From JAAYJR01 sp964563975 (GTDB taxonomy: Bacteria; Bacteroidota; Bacteroidia; Bacteroidales; Prolixibacteraceae), in the NCBI GenBank assembly GCA_964563975.1, contig CAZLZJ010000021.1, forward strand, positions 1 through 33,932: a DNA stretch of 33,932 nucleotides, given 5' to 3'. Below, piece after piece: positions 1-8,270 of this stretch. Numbering within the stretch: position 1 is the first letter of the stretch; the number at the start of each line of letters is the position of its first letter. The position numbers were made by a program, and so were the translations under genes. Under the pieces are notes generated by a model. The model ran no database searches and had not been told where the DNA came from. It saw nothing but the letters and a program-made list of their open reading frames with translations.

Positions 1-449
1 CTGGCCTGATTTTCCTGATCAAGAGGTAACCCGATAAAGCTGTCACCCCACAAAGCTTTTGAAGATTCAAAATTGTAGCTTTCAACAGAAGTTCTTCCAA
101 CTATTTCTCCACCTTGTTCTTTAATGATATCAGCTATAATTCCAATCGCATCACAAAAATTTTCAGGATAATTCTTTTGATCTCCAAGTCCGAAAAGTGC
201 AAATTTTTTCCCTTTTAAATTCATCTCTTCAAAATCAGGCAAAAATTCATCCCAGTAATTTGGCAATTCACCATCAAACCATGTAGGAATACTAAAAATA
301 AATTGGTTGTATTTCTCAATATCACTTATATTAACTAATTCTGCATTTATGCTATCGATTTTTGAACCACCGTAAGCATCTATTATTTTTTCAGAAATTT
401 TTTTAGATTTTTGAGAATTAAAGCTGTAAATAATTGCTGTTTTATTCAT
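1..449 (-). CDS. Flavodoxin, C-terminus cut by window edge
   Basis: About 149 residues are visible, starting at the ATG at 449-447; the stop lies outside the window. It reads as a long-chain flavodoxin, a soluble FMN electron carrier. The family segments seen are IPTWFDGELPNYW (the 60s FMN loop with its aromatic stacking residue), then FALFGLGDQKNYPENFCDAI (the 90s loop region) and further on WGDSFIGLPLD. The N-terminal phosphate loop is unusual: where most flavodoxins have a T/S-x-T-G-x-T pattern, this protein reads SFNSQKS after the first strand, so the glycine is gone. The gene starts only 2 bp after the stop of the upstream E1 gene, so it is probably transcribed with the 2-oxoacid dehydrogenase cluster. 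The family call is firm. The redox partner is not visible here. Confidence 0.85.
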   Translation of the reverse strand, partial: MNKTAIIYSFNSQKSKKISEKIIDAYGGSKIDSINAELVNISDIEKYNQFIFSIPTWFDGELPNYWDEFLPDFEEMNLKGKKFALFGLGDQKNYPENFCDAIGIIADIIKEQGGEIVGRTSVESYNFESSKALWGDSFIGLPLDQENQA

Positions 450-451
450 AA

Positions 452-2503
452 TTAGTACATTAACAATTCTTTAGCAACATTATAAATCTTTTCTTTATCC
501 GGCAGAATAGCACGTTCAAGGATTGGATTAAAACCTATTGGGGTAAAAGTTGATCCAACTCTTTTTACCGGTCCGTCAAGATATTCAAATAATTTTTCAG
601 TGATTATAGCACTAATTTCTCCTCCAAATCCACCATACACCTTATCTTCATGAGCAATTAATGCTTTATTTGTTTTTTTAACCGACTCGAAGATCAGATC
701 TGTATCAAGCGGAATAAGTGACCGTAAATCAAGTACTTCAACGCTAAAGCCATCTTTCTCAAGCATCTCTGCAGCATCTAAGCTTAAATGGGTGGTATTT
801 CCATATGTAATAATAGTCAGATCAGACCCCTTCCTCCTTATCCGGCCTTTACCAAAAGGCACTTCAAAGTCATCAGGAACAACCGTTGCTGCTTTGGGAC
901 TCTGGTATAAAGCTTTAGGCTCCATATACATTGTCACTCCCCGCGACTGTATGGCAGTTCGTAAAAGTCCGGCAGCATCATCTGCAAATGATGGATATAC
1001 AATTCTTACTCCGGGAATATTTACCAATGAACCCTCTATAGTCTGAGAATGGTATAATCCGCCTCCGATATACCCTCCCGATGCAAGGCGAATGGTTACG
1101 TTTGGGACAAACTTTCCATTCGATCGCCAATAGTCATGACTAGCTTCAATATATTGCTCCATAGCCGGCCAGAAATAATCGGCAAATTCAGCACCTTCAA
1201 TAACAATCCTTATTTTTTCACTATAACGAGACATACCGTTAGCAGTCCCTACAATAAAATCTTCTGCAATCGGAGCATTAAATACCCTTTTGGAACCAAA
1301 CTCCTTTTGCAAACCTTTGGAAACATTAAAAATGCCCCCTTTATCTTTGTAAGCCATATCCTGACCCCAGATAAAAGTGTCCGGATTTTTCCTGAACTCA
1401 GCTTTAAGGGTTTCATTCAATGCAGTTATCAGCTTAATTTTTTCTCCTTTTTCATTATGTATACCTTCAGGATATTTCGAGGAGATATAGGGTTCTGGTA
1501 AAACAAAATCGAATATTGACTCAGGCTTTGGATCAGGAGCAGCCAGAGCCTCTCTATGAATCTTCTTTAATTCTTTCTTTACATCCTCTTCGATTGCCAC
1601 AAGTTCCTGCTCCGAAAACCTTTCATATCTGAGAAGCATCCTTCTGAATTTAGCCAGCGGATCATACTCTTCCACATAATTTCTCTCAGCTTCACTTCTG
1701 TAAAGCAAATGATCATCTGAATTAGAGTGAGAGTGTATTCTAACACAATTAGCCTGTACAATAACAGGTTTAGACTCTTCAAGTGCATATCTTTTCGCTT
1801 CGGACATAGCATTCATAGAGTCAAAAACATCTTTTCCATTACAATGGATTATCCTTATATTTTTAAATCCTGAAAAGTTATTGGCCACTTTACGTTGGGC
1901 AGTCTGATCTTTTTTAGGCACCGAAATACCATATCCATTGTCCTGGATTACAAAAATCACCGGCAACAGCTCTTTGTCTGCACCGGTAAAAGCTTCATAA
2001 ACAAACCCTTCACTTACAGATGATTCTCCCTGACTGCTAATTGCAACAGCTTTATCTCCATAATATTTTATTGCCCTGGCAACACCTACCGCATGAAGAG
2101 TATGGTTTCCGGTCAGAGATGAAACGCTGTGAATATTCCATTCGGGCTTTGCAAAATGATTTGACATATGTCTTCCGCCACTTGAAGGGTCAGTTGCTTT
2201 AGAGATTCCATTTAATATTATTTCATAGGGAGTTATGCCACTTGACAATGCTGAAAGCATATCTCTGTAATATAGGAATAAATGGTCTTTGTTTTTTTCA
2301 AAAATTTGTCCTATAGCCAGCTGTATCCCATCGTGCCCGGCATAAGGCGCATGATACGACCAACCAATTGCCTGTTTCAGATAATTGGGAGCCTTTTCAT
2401 CAATCGCCCGGCCAATTGACATCAGCCAAAACCATTTTTCAAGAAGCTCTTTTGAAGTTCTTTTAATTGAATATTGTTTTGGAATCTTTAATCCTTCTTT
2501 CAT
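452..2503 (-). CDS. Fused alpha/beta E1 of a 2-oxoacid (branched-chain type) dehydrogenase
   Basis: This 683-residue protein holds both E1 subunits in one chain, an arrangement common in Bacteroidota. The E1 enzyme decarboxylates a 2-oxoacid with thiamine diphosphate and passes the acyl group to the lipoyl arm of E2. The alpha half (about 1-340) shows GRHMS at 110-114, a ThDP/Mg motif beginning GES at 159-161 and closing with DNGYGIS at 188-194, and the HSHSNSDD loop at 257-264, which is characteristic of branched-chain E1-alpha. The beta half begins near residue 350 and carries the GQDMAYKDKGGIF and IEGAEFADYFWPAMEQ segments. It lies 40 bp downstream of E2 and 2 bp upstream of flavodoxin on the same strand. 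The family is certain; substrate preference (branched-chain 2-oxoacids rather than pyruvate) is inferred from the loop and the architecture. Confidence 0.93.
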   Translation of the reverse strand: MKEGLKIPKQYSIKRTSKELLEKWFWLMSIGRAIDEKAPNYLKQAIGWSYHAPYAGHDGIQLAIGQIFEKNKDHLFLYYRDMLSALSSGITPYEIILNGISKATDPSSGGRHMSNHFAKPEWNIHSVSSLTGNHTLHAVGVARAIKYYGDKAVAISSQGESSVSEGFVYEAFTGADKELLPVIFVIQDNGYGISVPKKDQTAQRKVANNFSGFKNIRIIHCNGKDVFDSMNAMSEAKRYALEESKPVIVQANCVRIHSHSNSDDHLLYRSEAERNYVEEYDPLAKFRRMLLRYERFSEQELVAIEEDVKKELKKIHREALAAPDPKPESIFDFVLPEPYISSKYPEGIHNEKGEKIKLITALNETLKAEFRKNPDTFIWGQDMAYKDKGGIFNVSKGLQKEFGSKRVFNAPIAEDFIVGTANGMSRYSEKIRIVIEGAEFADYFWPAMEQYIEASHDYWRSNGKFVPNVTIRLASGGYIGGGLYHSQTIEGSLVNIPGVRIVYPSFADDAAGLLRTAIQSRGVTMYMEPKALYQSPKAATVVPDDFEVPFGKGRIRRKGSDLTIITYGNTTHLSLDAAEMLEKDGFSVEVLDLRSLIPLDTDLIFESVKKTNKALIAHEDKVYGGFGGEISAIITEKLFEYLDGPVKRVGSTFTPIGFNPILERAILPDKEKIYNVAKELLMY

Positions 2504-2543
2504 GTTATTATAATTTAAGAGCTAAAAGCAAAACTTTTTACTT

Positions 2544-3921
2544 TTAAATTGTACTGTTAATATTAAAACCTTCGAGATTATCAGCAATCTTTCTTAAAAA
2601 TGCACCTCCCAATGCTCCGTCAACAACTCTGTGATCATATGAAAGAGACAGATACATTTTATGCCGTATAGCAATTACATCACCTGTCGGTAACTCAAGT
2701 ACAGCAGGCTTCTTTTCAATATTTCCCGTAGCCAGTATAGCCACCTGAGGCTGATTTATTATCGGGGTCCCCATTAGATTTTTAAAAGTACCGAAATTGG
2801 TAATTGTAAAAGTACCTCCTTGTATCTCTTCCGGATTTAACTTATTATTTCTGGCAGCTTCAGCCAGCCGGTTTAGCTCTTTTGTAAGGCCAACAATATT
2901 CATTTGTTCAGCATTTTTTATTACCGGGACTATTAAGTTTCCGTCATTTTTAGCTACAGCAATTCCGATGTTGATATTTTTCCTGAGGACTATTTTATCA
3001 CCGTCAACCGAAGAGTTTACCATTGGAAATTCAGCCAGGGCAGCAGCAGCAGCCTCAATAAAAAATGGCATAAATGTAATTTTTTCACCATACTTTTTTT
3101 GAAAAGCCTCTTTATTTTGATTTCTCCAATACACCAAGTCAGTAACATCCGCTTCCACTACAGTAGTTACATGGGGTGAAACTCTTTTGGACATTACCAT
3201 ATGCTCGGCAATCAGCTTTCTGATACGATCCATCTCCACAACTTTATCTCCTTCACCGGTTATAATAACAGGCTTTTTAATTTCCTCATCCTCAAGTGTT
3301 CTAACAGATTCGCCAATTTTCCTGCTTTCCCTTTGTTCAAGATATTGAAGAATATCTTTCTTACTCACCCTTCCACCTGATCCTGTACCCCTGATATTAT
3401 CAAGTTCATCAAAAGGTATATTTTCCTCTTTTGCAATTGTCATTACCAAAGGAGAATAAAAACGCCCCTGTTGCTTATTTTCTAAGATATCTTCATCCGT
3501 TGCCGGCTCGGGTNNNNNNNNNNNNNNNNNNNNNNNNNNNNNNNNNNNNNNNNNNNNNNNNNNNNNNNNNNNNNNNNNNNNNNNNNNNNNNNNNNNNNNN
3601 NNNNNNNNNNNNNGTTGCCGGCTCGGGTAAAGGCTCTTCTTTTGTAATTTCTTCTATCTTTTCAGCCTCCTCCCCTTCGCCACCGGTATTTATTACAGCT
3701 ACAACTGTCCCTACGGCAACAAGGCTCTCCTCCGGAAATAAAATTTCAGATATTATTCCGTCAACAGGTGAAGGTATTTCAGAGTCAACTTTATCGGTGG
3801 CAACCTCAAAAAGCATATCATCCTCCTCAATTTTATCTCCTTCTTTAACAAACCATTTAGTGATTGTACCTTCCTGAATACTTTCACCAAGCTTGGGCAT
3901 TATAATTTCAAATTTCGACAT
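2544..3921 (-). CDS. Dihydrolipoamide acyltransferase (E2), split by an assembly gap
   Basis: The gene is interrupted by 100 N at 3514-3613 but is best read as one gene. The N-terminal part (start ATG at 3921) is a lipoyl domain with the lipoyl-lysine in ATDKVDSEI (K44), followed by a Glu/Pro/Ala-rich linker. The C-terminal part has a peripheral-subunit-binding domain (RFYSPLVMTIAKEE, then GTGSGGRVSKKDI) and the acyltransferase domain ending in SYDHRVVDG, the HxxxDG catalytic motif. The 15 bp on each side of the gap are identical, and merging them removes 115 bases and puts both halves in one open frame of 420 codons, with H392 and D396 as the catalytic pair and a normal family length. E2 carries the acyl group from E1 to CoA and forms the complex core. 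No E3 gene is in the window. Confidence 0.9.
3514..3613. other. Assembly gap of 100 N inside the E2 gene
   Basis: Exactly 100 N, the usual placeholder for a gap of unknown size. The 15 bases before it (3499-3513) and after it (3614-3628) are identical. That is the pattern left when two contigs with a short unmerged overlap are scaffolded, so the true gap may be zero. The alternative is a short tandem repeat in the Pro/Ala/Glu-rich linker that the assembler could not resolve. Confidence 0.95.
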
Positions 3922-4011
3922 ATTTTAATTAGTTATTAAGTCAGTTAAAACTTTATAATATAAACATTTTTTTATAATAAATGTTCATTACACCTTGATT
4001 TGCAAGACAAT

Positions 4012-4923
4012 TTACAAATGTAAACTACCAGTGAGTTCTGAAACTGAAGTCAAATTATGCCTCGAAAGATAATTATTAATTCCTTTAATTATCTCAAGCG
4101 GCACCATTGGGTTTTTAAAAAGAGCCGTTCCCACCTGAATTGCAGATGCACCTGCAATCAGAAATTCAATTGCATCTTCAGCATTCATTATTCCGCCAAT
4201 TCCGATTACCGGTATTTTTACAGCTCCGGCTGCCTGATATACCATTCTAAGGGCAATAGGTTTTATTGCAGGCCCGGATAGCCCTCCTGTTAATGTAGAA
4301 AGCCGGGATTTCCGGTTCTCTGCATTAATAGACATACCCAAAAATGTATTAACTAAAGAGATACTGTCAGCTCCTTCGTCCTCAACTGCCTTTGCAATTT
4401 CAGCAATATCGGTAACATTTGGCGAAAGCTTAACGATTAAAGTTTTGTTATATGCTCTTCGCACAGCTTTAGTGACGATTTTAGCTCCTTCCGCAGTTAT
4501 CCCGAAAGCCATACCTCCCTTTTTTACATTGGGGCAGGATATATTGAGTTCGATAGCCGGAATGTGTGTCAGTGTGTCAATCTTTTCTGTAACTTTAATA
4601 TACTCATCAACAGTAGACCCGTTAACATTTACAACCAGTGATGTATTGTAATTTTTAATACGCGGATATATGTGGTCTATGAAATAATCAACGCCCCTGT
4701 TTTGTAATCCTACGGTGTTCAACATTCCTGAAGCAGTTTCTGCCATTCGGGGGTAATTATTTCCATCACGATTATTAAGTGTAGTACCTTTTAAAAAGAT
4801 CCCCCCAACCTTTGAAATATCAAAAAAACTATTTATTTCTTCAGCAAAACCACAAGTTCCGGAAGCCAGCATTACCGGATTTTTAAGATCCAGTTTATGA
4901 ATTTTCACTCTTAAATCTGCCAT
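4012..4923 (-). CDS. pyrD: Dihydroorotate dehydrogenase B, catalytic subunit PyrD
   Basis: This 303-residue class 1B enzyme oxidises dihydroorotate to orotate in cytosolic pyrimidine synthesis, using FMN and handing electrons to PyrK. The TIM-barrel features are clear: ASGTCGF near the N-terminus, NISCPNVKKGG with the catalytic cysteine at C130 (class 1 enzymes use Cys where class 2 use Ser), and a C-terminal FMN-phosphate region VIGIGGIMNAEDAIEFLIAG followed by QVGTALF. The length is normal for the family. It overlaps the upstream pyrK by 13 bp, which suggests translational coupling and fixes the start at 4923. Its stop codon lies inside a TTACA-AA-TGTAA sequence (4012-4023). Confidence 0.97.
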   Translation of the reverse strand: MADLRVKIHKLDLKNPVMLASGTCGFAEEINSFFDISKVGGIFLKGTTLNNRDGNNYPRMAETASGMLNTVGLQNRGVDYFIDHIYPRIKNYNTSLVVNVNGSTVDEYIKVTEKIDTLTHIPAIELNISCPNVKKGGMAFGITAEGAKIVTKAVRRAYNKTLIVKLSPNVTDIAEIAKAVEDEGADSISLVNTFLGMSINAENRKSRLSTLTGGLSGPAIKPIALRMVYQAAGAVKIPVIGIGGIMNAEDAIEFLIAGASAIQVGTALFKNPMVPLEIIKGINNYLSRHNLTSVSELTGSLHL

Positions 4924-5693
4924 TTTAAATCTTTAATATTAAAAACAGGTCCTTCAGTGCACACACATAAATTACCTCTGACTGTGGGTTCAATACAGCA
5001 CAAACAAACGCCAAAACCACATGCCATGGTATTCTCTAAAGAAACTTCACAAAACAGACTGTTTTTAGCAGCTTTGGCAGCTACAGCCTGCATCATGGGC
5101 AGAGGTCCGCAAGCATATACTTTATCGTACGACGAAAGATAATCCTTTACCAGGGGATGTTCCGTTACAACCCCTTTAAAACCAAAAGAACCATCGTCTG
5201 TTGTATAATGAATTTTTCCGTATCTGCTATACTCATCAATAATAATATGATCATCAAAAGAACGTGCACCAATTAGCAGATCGACATTATCACGATTAAG
5301 ACCGCAGTTTTTGGCAAGAAACAGAACAGGGACAATGCCGCTTCCTCCGGCAACGAAAAGGATCTTTTCATTTTCCAAAGGATATGTAAACCCTTTTCCT
5401 AAGGGATAAACAAGGCTGATTATGTCACCCTTTTTAATTTGTGCCAATTTACCGGATCCTTTTCCAAGTATTTTTACAATTAAAGAGAGACAATTTTTAT
5501 CATAATCAATATCAAAAACTGAATATGGTCTACGTAAAAAAATTTCACAACACTCTTTTATTTCGGCATTTACAAACTGACCGGGCTTTATTTCAGGAAG
5601 AGGCTTAGGTGCGAGCATTCTAATCAGAAAACTGCTTTTATTTAATTGCAGATTGTTAATAACTAAAAAGTCGTCTACAAATCGCTTTTCCAT
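4911..5693 (-). CDS. pyrK: Dihydroorotate dehydrogenase B, electron transfer subunit PyrK
   Basis: At 260 residues, this is the FAD/2Fe-2S partner of PyrD that lets the complex use NAD+ as electron acceptor. Domains in order: a ferredoxin-reductase-like FAD domain with RRPYS at 54-58, an NAD-binding segment with LFVAGGSGIVP near 112-122, and a C-terminal iron-sulfur region. Cysteines C225, C230, C233 and C245 give the C-x4-C-x2-C-x11-C spacing expected for the 2Fe-2S ligands; extra cysteines at 232 and 243 are also present. It overlaps pyrD by 13 bp, and the pair forms a two-gene operon separate from the E2-E1 genes downstream. About 200 bp without a gene lies upstream. Confidence 0.96.
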   Translation of the reverse strand: MEKRFVDDFLVINNLQLNKSSFLIRMLAPKPLPEIKPGQFVNAEIKECCEIFLRRPYSVFDIDYDKNCLSLIVKILGKGSGKLAQIKKGDIISLVYPLGKGFTYPLENEKILFVAGGSGIVPVLFLAKNCGLNRDNVDLLIGARSFDDHIIIDEYSRYGKIHYTTDDGSFGFKGVVTEHPLVKDYLSSYDKVYACGPLPMMQAVAAKAAKNSLFCEVSLENTMACGFGVCLCCIEPTVRGNLCVCTEGPVFNIKDLKWQI

Positions 5694-5855
5694 GCTTTTT
5701 TGTTTGAGGGTAAATATACAGATTATTTTGTTTTTTTATAAATAGGAATCTATTCTTGAGAGTAAAATAACAGAGATTCAAATTTAAATTCTAAAACAGA
5801 TTATAAATAGAATAAAATTTAACTTTTGTATAAAGTGATTCCACAAATAATAACA

Positions 5856-5867
5856 TTACATATGTAA
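5856..5867. promoter_or_regulatory. Perfect TTACATATGTAA palindrome
   Basis: A 12-bp perfect palindrome of the form TTACA-N2-TGTAA lies between the 3' end of the XRE gene and pyrK. Related sequences recur on both sides of the XRE gene at 5904, 6398, 6495, 6509 and 6859. It could be an operator for that regulator or for a regulator encoded elsewhere. The site also lies upstream of pyrK, though 163 bp from its start. Confidence 0.35.
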
Positions 5868-5893
5868 AGTCCGTGTGATTAGAATTGTAACAT

Positions 5894-6271
5894 TCACTCT
5901 TCGTTACATTTGTATATTGAAAATGTGCCGTCTGCATTCAGCAAAAGAAGTTTTTCAATTTTCTCTCTCTCTTTACTTTGATTTATCTTTTTATTGTCAT
6001 AATGAACTTCAGTTTCACTTTTAACTTCAGAATGTGTGGTAATTATTTCATTTCTAATATCTTTATTAAGCATCGAGCCAATACCTGTAAGAAGCCATCT
6101 TGCATTAACATCCGGAAAAGCAAGGAGAAAGTTTTCAATAAATTGTGCACCGGGCTTGTTTCTTCCATTAAAAATATGTGATATGTTAGAACGCTGAACC
6201 CCTGTTAATTCAGCTAATTCGCCGGCAGAAATGTTTTTGTGGCTAACAAATCTTTTAATTCGGTTATTCAT
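5894..6271 (-). CDS. Small XRE-family helix-turn-helix regulator
   Basis: This 125-residue protein begins with a Cro/C1-type helix-turn-helix (about residues 5-55). The segment ISAGELAELTGVQRSNISHI covers the two DNA-binding helices, followed by the FNGRNKPG turn typical of XRE proteins. It then carries the sequence FPDVNARWLLTGIGSML, seen in many Bacteroidota regulators of this type. The C-terminal 55 residues are charged and show no recognisable domain. Translation starts at the ATG at 6271. It stands alone, with about 800 bp without a gene upstream and about 200 bp downstream, and is surrounded by TTACA-N2-TGTAA-like sites, which makes autoregulation plausible. The target genes cannot be told from sequence. 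The fold is certain; the role is not. Confidence 0.85.
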   Translation of the reverse strand: MNNRIKRFVSHKNISAGELAELTGVQRSNISHIFNGRNKPGAQFIENFLLAFPDVNARWLLTGIGSMLNKDIRNEIITTHSEVKSETEVHYDNKKINQSKEREKIEKLLLLNADGTFSIYKCNEE

Positions 6272-6492
6272 TTCTCAAAGCTTTAAAATATTACTCAATG
6301 TTAAAATACTCCCAATCAATAATCAGTAGCGGATATAAGTGAATCTGATAATTTAAACAATCAAAAACCAATATTAAATTTGTTAAATTACTTCAATATA
6401 CAAATGTAGAAAAATATTTTAATATAATTGATATTTATTAATTTCAATTTCTATATTGATCTTACCGGTTTACATCATTAATAAATATCTTA

Positions 6493-6522
6493 ATTTACAT
6501 TTGTTGAATTACAAATGTAAAT
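6493..6522. repeat. Perfect 12-bp inverted repeat with 6-bp spacer
   Basis: The arms at 6493-6504 (ATTTACATTTGT) and 6511-6522 (ACAAATGTAAAT) are exact reverse complements around a TGAATT spacer. The right side also contains a perfect TTACA-AA-TGTAA (6509-6520). Each arm presents TACATTTG outward, so the element could be a regulator binding site, or two divergent -7 promoter elements. Confidence 0.5.
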
Positions 6523-6738
6523 ATCGCATCAATTGTACTTTTGTAAATTACACCTATTCTGTTTTTAAAGATGTTGTGTTACAGCACTTTAATCACTATC
6601 AGAGATTTACCTGAATAGACAACGTTGATATTGCGAAATCTATAAATTGGTTAATTTAGCTACCATTAATATACTGGATATCAGAAACTAAGTATAATTA
6701 ATTTTATTAAATACTCCTTTTAGTCATTATTTGTCTTG

Positions 6739-6775
6739 ATTAATCTTTAATTTACTATAGATATTAAAGATTAAT
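6739..6775. repeat. 13-bp inverted repeat, AT-rich hairpin
   Basis: Arms at 6739-6751 (ATTAATCTTTAAT) and 6763-6775 (ATTAAAGATTAAT) pair perfectly around an 11-nt loop. There is no T-run after it on either strand, so it does not look like an intrinsic terminator. In such AT-rich DNA, chance is a real possibility. Confidence 0.35.
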
Positions 6776-6993
6776 ATCCTGGTTATATGAATGTTACCAT
6801 ATAGAAATTTAATCACGAAATAATGTTTTTTTAAAGCAAATTAGAGGTTTTTCATATATTACATTTGTATTTTGTCATATTTTTTTAATATTAATTTTTA
6901 AAGTTTCTTTTTATTTTTTAATGTTTGCCAAGTAAAGGATTGTATACATTTACCAATGAGTTTAGAAATATTAAATTCTCAAACGGTTATTTT

Positions 6994-7009
6994 TCAATCA
7001 ATTGATTGA
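6994..7009. promoter_or_regulatory. 16-bp perfect palindrome upstream of the phosphoesterase gene
   Basis: TCAATCAATTGATTGA is its own reverse complement and lies 61 bp before the ATG at 7071. The position and symmetry suit an operator for a dimeric regulator of the downstream gene, but nothing else in the window repeats it. Confidence 0.35.
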
Positions 7010-7070
7010 TTTACATTAATTTAAATATGTTTTAATCTTTCTTTGCAGAGAATGAATTAGAAAAAATAGT

Positions 7071-8270
7071 ATGAGATCATTTACACTGGTATATTTATTG
7101 GCTTTTTTCTTTTTATTTTTTTCCCTTGGCTATATTACTATGCGCTCTTTGAGCTTTATTTTAAATAAAGTGACGGTTAAATTATTTAAATGGGTTTTTA
7201 TTTTCAGCCACTTTTTGGTATTTATCTGCTTTTTAATACTGTATATATACCCTTTCCATATAAGTGATGGAATAATAAATTATTCTGTCTACTCTTCTTT
7301 TAATGTTATTCTGATCTTAATCTTTCTTATTGATATTGTAATCTCTTTTGCTTCAATTTTGAATTTTTTATTCTCTCCCACAAAAAAAACTTTTATATAT
7401 ATTGGTTTCATTATTTCTATCGGGCTTACTTTCACTATTCTTACAGGAACTATCTTTGGGATAAACAATATTAAAGTTACTAGAATTGAGGTGGAGTTTA
7501 ATAACCTTCCAAAAGGCTTTGATGAATTTAAAATTTTGCAACTATCTGATATTCACTTAGGAAATTTAAAAAACCAAAATAATCTTATCAAAAAAACTAT
7601 TAAATTAATCAATCAAACTGATTTTGACTTACTTGTTTTTACAGGAGACTTAGTTAATAATTTCTCATACGAAACCGATAATTATATGAACCTGTTCAAA
7701 GAGCTGACTTCGGTTAAACCTTCATATTCAATTTTGGGAAATCATGATTATGGTGAATACACAAATTGGAAAAGTGATGAGGAAAAAAATAAGAATTTTA
7801 ATTCCATTATATCGGCTCATAAAGAAATGGGATTTAAACTTTTAAGAAATGAGAATGTTATTATTAATCGAAATGGAGACTCTATTTTTCTTGCAGGTGT
7901 GGAAAACTGGGGTCATCCGCCTTTTCCACAGCATGCCAACTTAGAAAAAGCTTTAGCTGATATTTCAAATGAGTCTTTCACTATTCTGCTGACTCACGAT
8001 CCTGCCCATTGGGAGAGCTGTATTGAAAATAAAAAAAATATAGAATTAACCTTATCAGGGCATACACATGGCCTCCAATGGGGAATTAAACTTGCCGGTA
8101 TTCCTTTTAGCCTTTCAGGGTTAACACGAAAGCATTGGGGTGGCTTATACAGTTCAAATAACTTGAAGCTCTATGTAAATACAGGGCTCGGCACAATAGG
8201 GTTGCCGTGGCGGATTGATATGGCTCCGGAAATTACACTCTTAACTTTAAAACGCATTAAAATCGATTGA
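7071..8270 (+). CDS. Membrane-anchored calcineurin-like metallophosphoesterase
   Basis: At 399 residues, the protein begins with about four hydrophobic segments (roughly 5-23, 42-62, 76-100 and 108-128), followed by a metallophosphoesterase domain from about residue 150. The two-metal motifs are complete: LSDIHLG with D160 and H162, FTGDLVN (GD at 192-193), LGNHDYG (GNHD at 223-226), LLTHDP, and SGHTHGLQWG near the C-terminus. The N-terminal layout resembles YaeI-like membrane phosphoesterases, some of which act on lipid-linked substrates; the substrate here is unknown. The gene is a single unit preceded by the repeat-rich intergenic region. Its last 24 bp overlap the 3' end of the opposite-strand gene. 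Confidence 0.9.
   Translation: MRSFTLVYLLAFFFLFFSLGYITMRSLSFILNKVTVKLFKWVFIFSHFLVFICFLILYIYPFHISDGIINYSVYSSFNVILILIFLIDIVISFASILNFLFSPTKKTFIYIGFIISIGLTFTILTGTIFGINNIKVTRIEVEFNNLPKGFDEFKILQLSDIHLGNLKNQNNLIKKTIKLINQTDFDLLVFTGDLVNNFSYETDNYMNLFKELTSVKPSYSILGNHDYGEYTNWKSDEEKNKNFNSIISAHKEMGFKLLRNENVIINRNGDSIFLAGVENWGHPPFPQHANLEKALADISNESFTILLTHDPAHWESCIENKKNIELTLSGHTHGLQWGIKLAGIPFSLSGLTRKHWGGLYSSNNLKLYVNTGLGTIGLPWRIDMAPEITLLTLKRIKID

Larger units (their letters stand above)
6272..7070. other. About 800 bp gene-free, inverted-repeat-rich region
   Basis: Between the divergent XRE and metallophosphoesterase genes there is a very AT-rich stretch with no convincing open frame on either strand. It contains several inverted repeats: TTACA-N2-TGTAA-like sites at 6398, 6495, 6509 and 6859, a perfect 12+6+12 inverted repeat at 6493-6522, a 13-bp arm repeat at 6739-6775, and a 16-bp perfect palindrome at 6994-7009. 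Several TACATTTG copies also match the Bacteroidota -7 consensus TAnnTTTG, but none has a good TTG element at the usual upstream spacing. A regulatory region, or an unannotated RNA, would both fit. Confidence 0.5.

Noticed and set aside
1136..1501. 121-codon open frame opposite the E1 gene
   Set aside because: It lies wholly within a well-supported gene and its product has no recognisable domain, so it is an antisense shadow.
3431..3877. Open frame running through the N gap opposite E2
   Set aside because: The unknown bases make it artificially open, and it is antisense to the lipoyl and linker region.
4012..4023. TTACA-AA-TGTAA site at the pyrD stop
   Set aside because: It lies in the coding end of pyrD (LHL and stop), away from promoters, so it may be chance and is not listed as a regulatory feature.
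5905..5912. TACATTTG preceded by TTG at 17 bp on the plus strand inside the XRE gene
   Set aside because: It would drive an antisense transcript with no gene downstream; spacing is short and the match may be chance.
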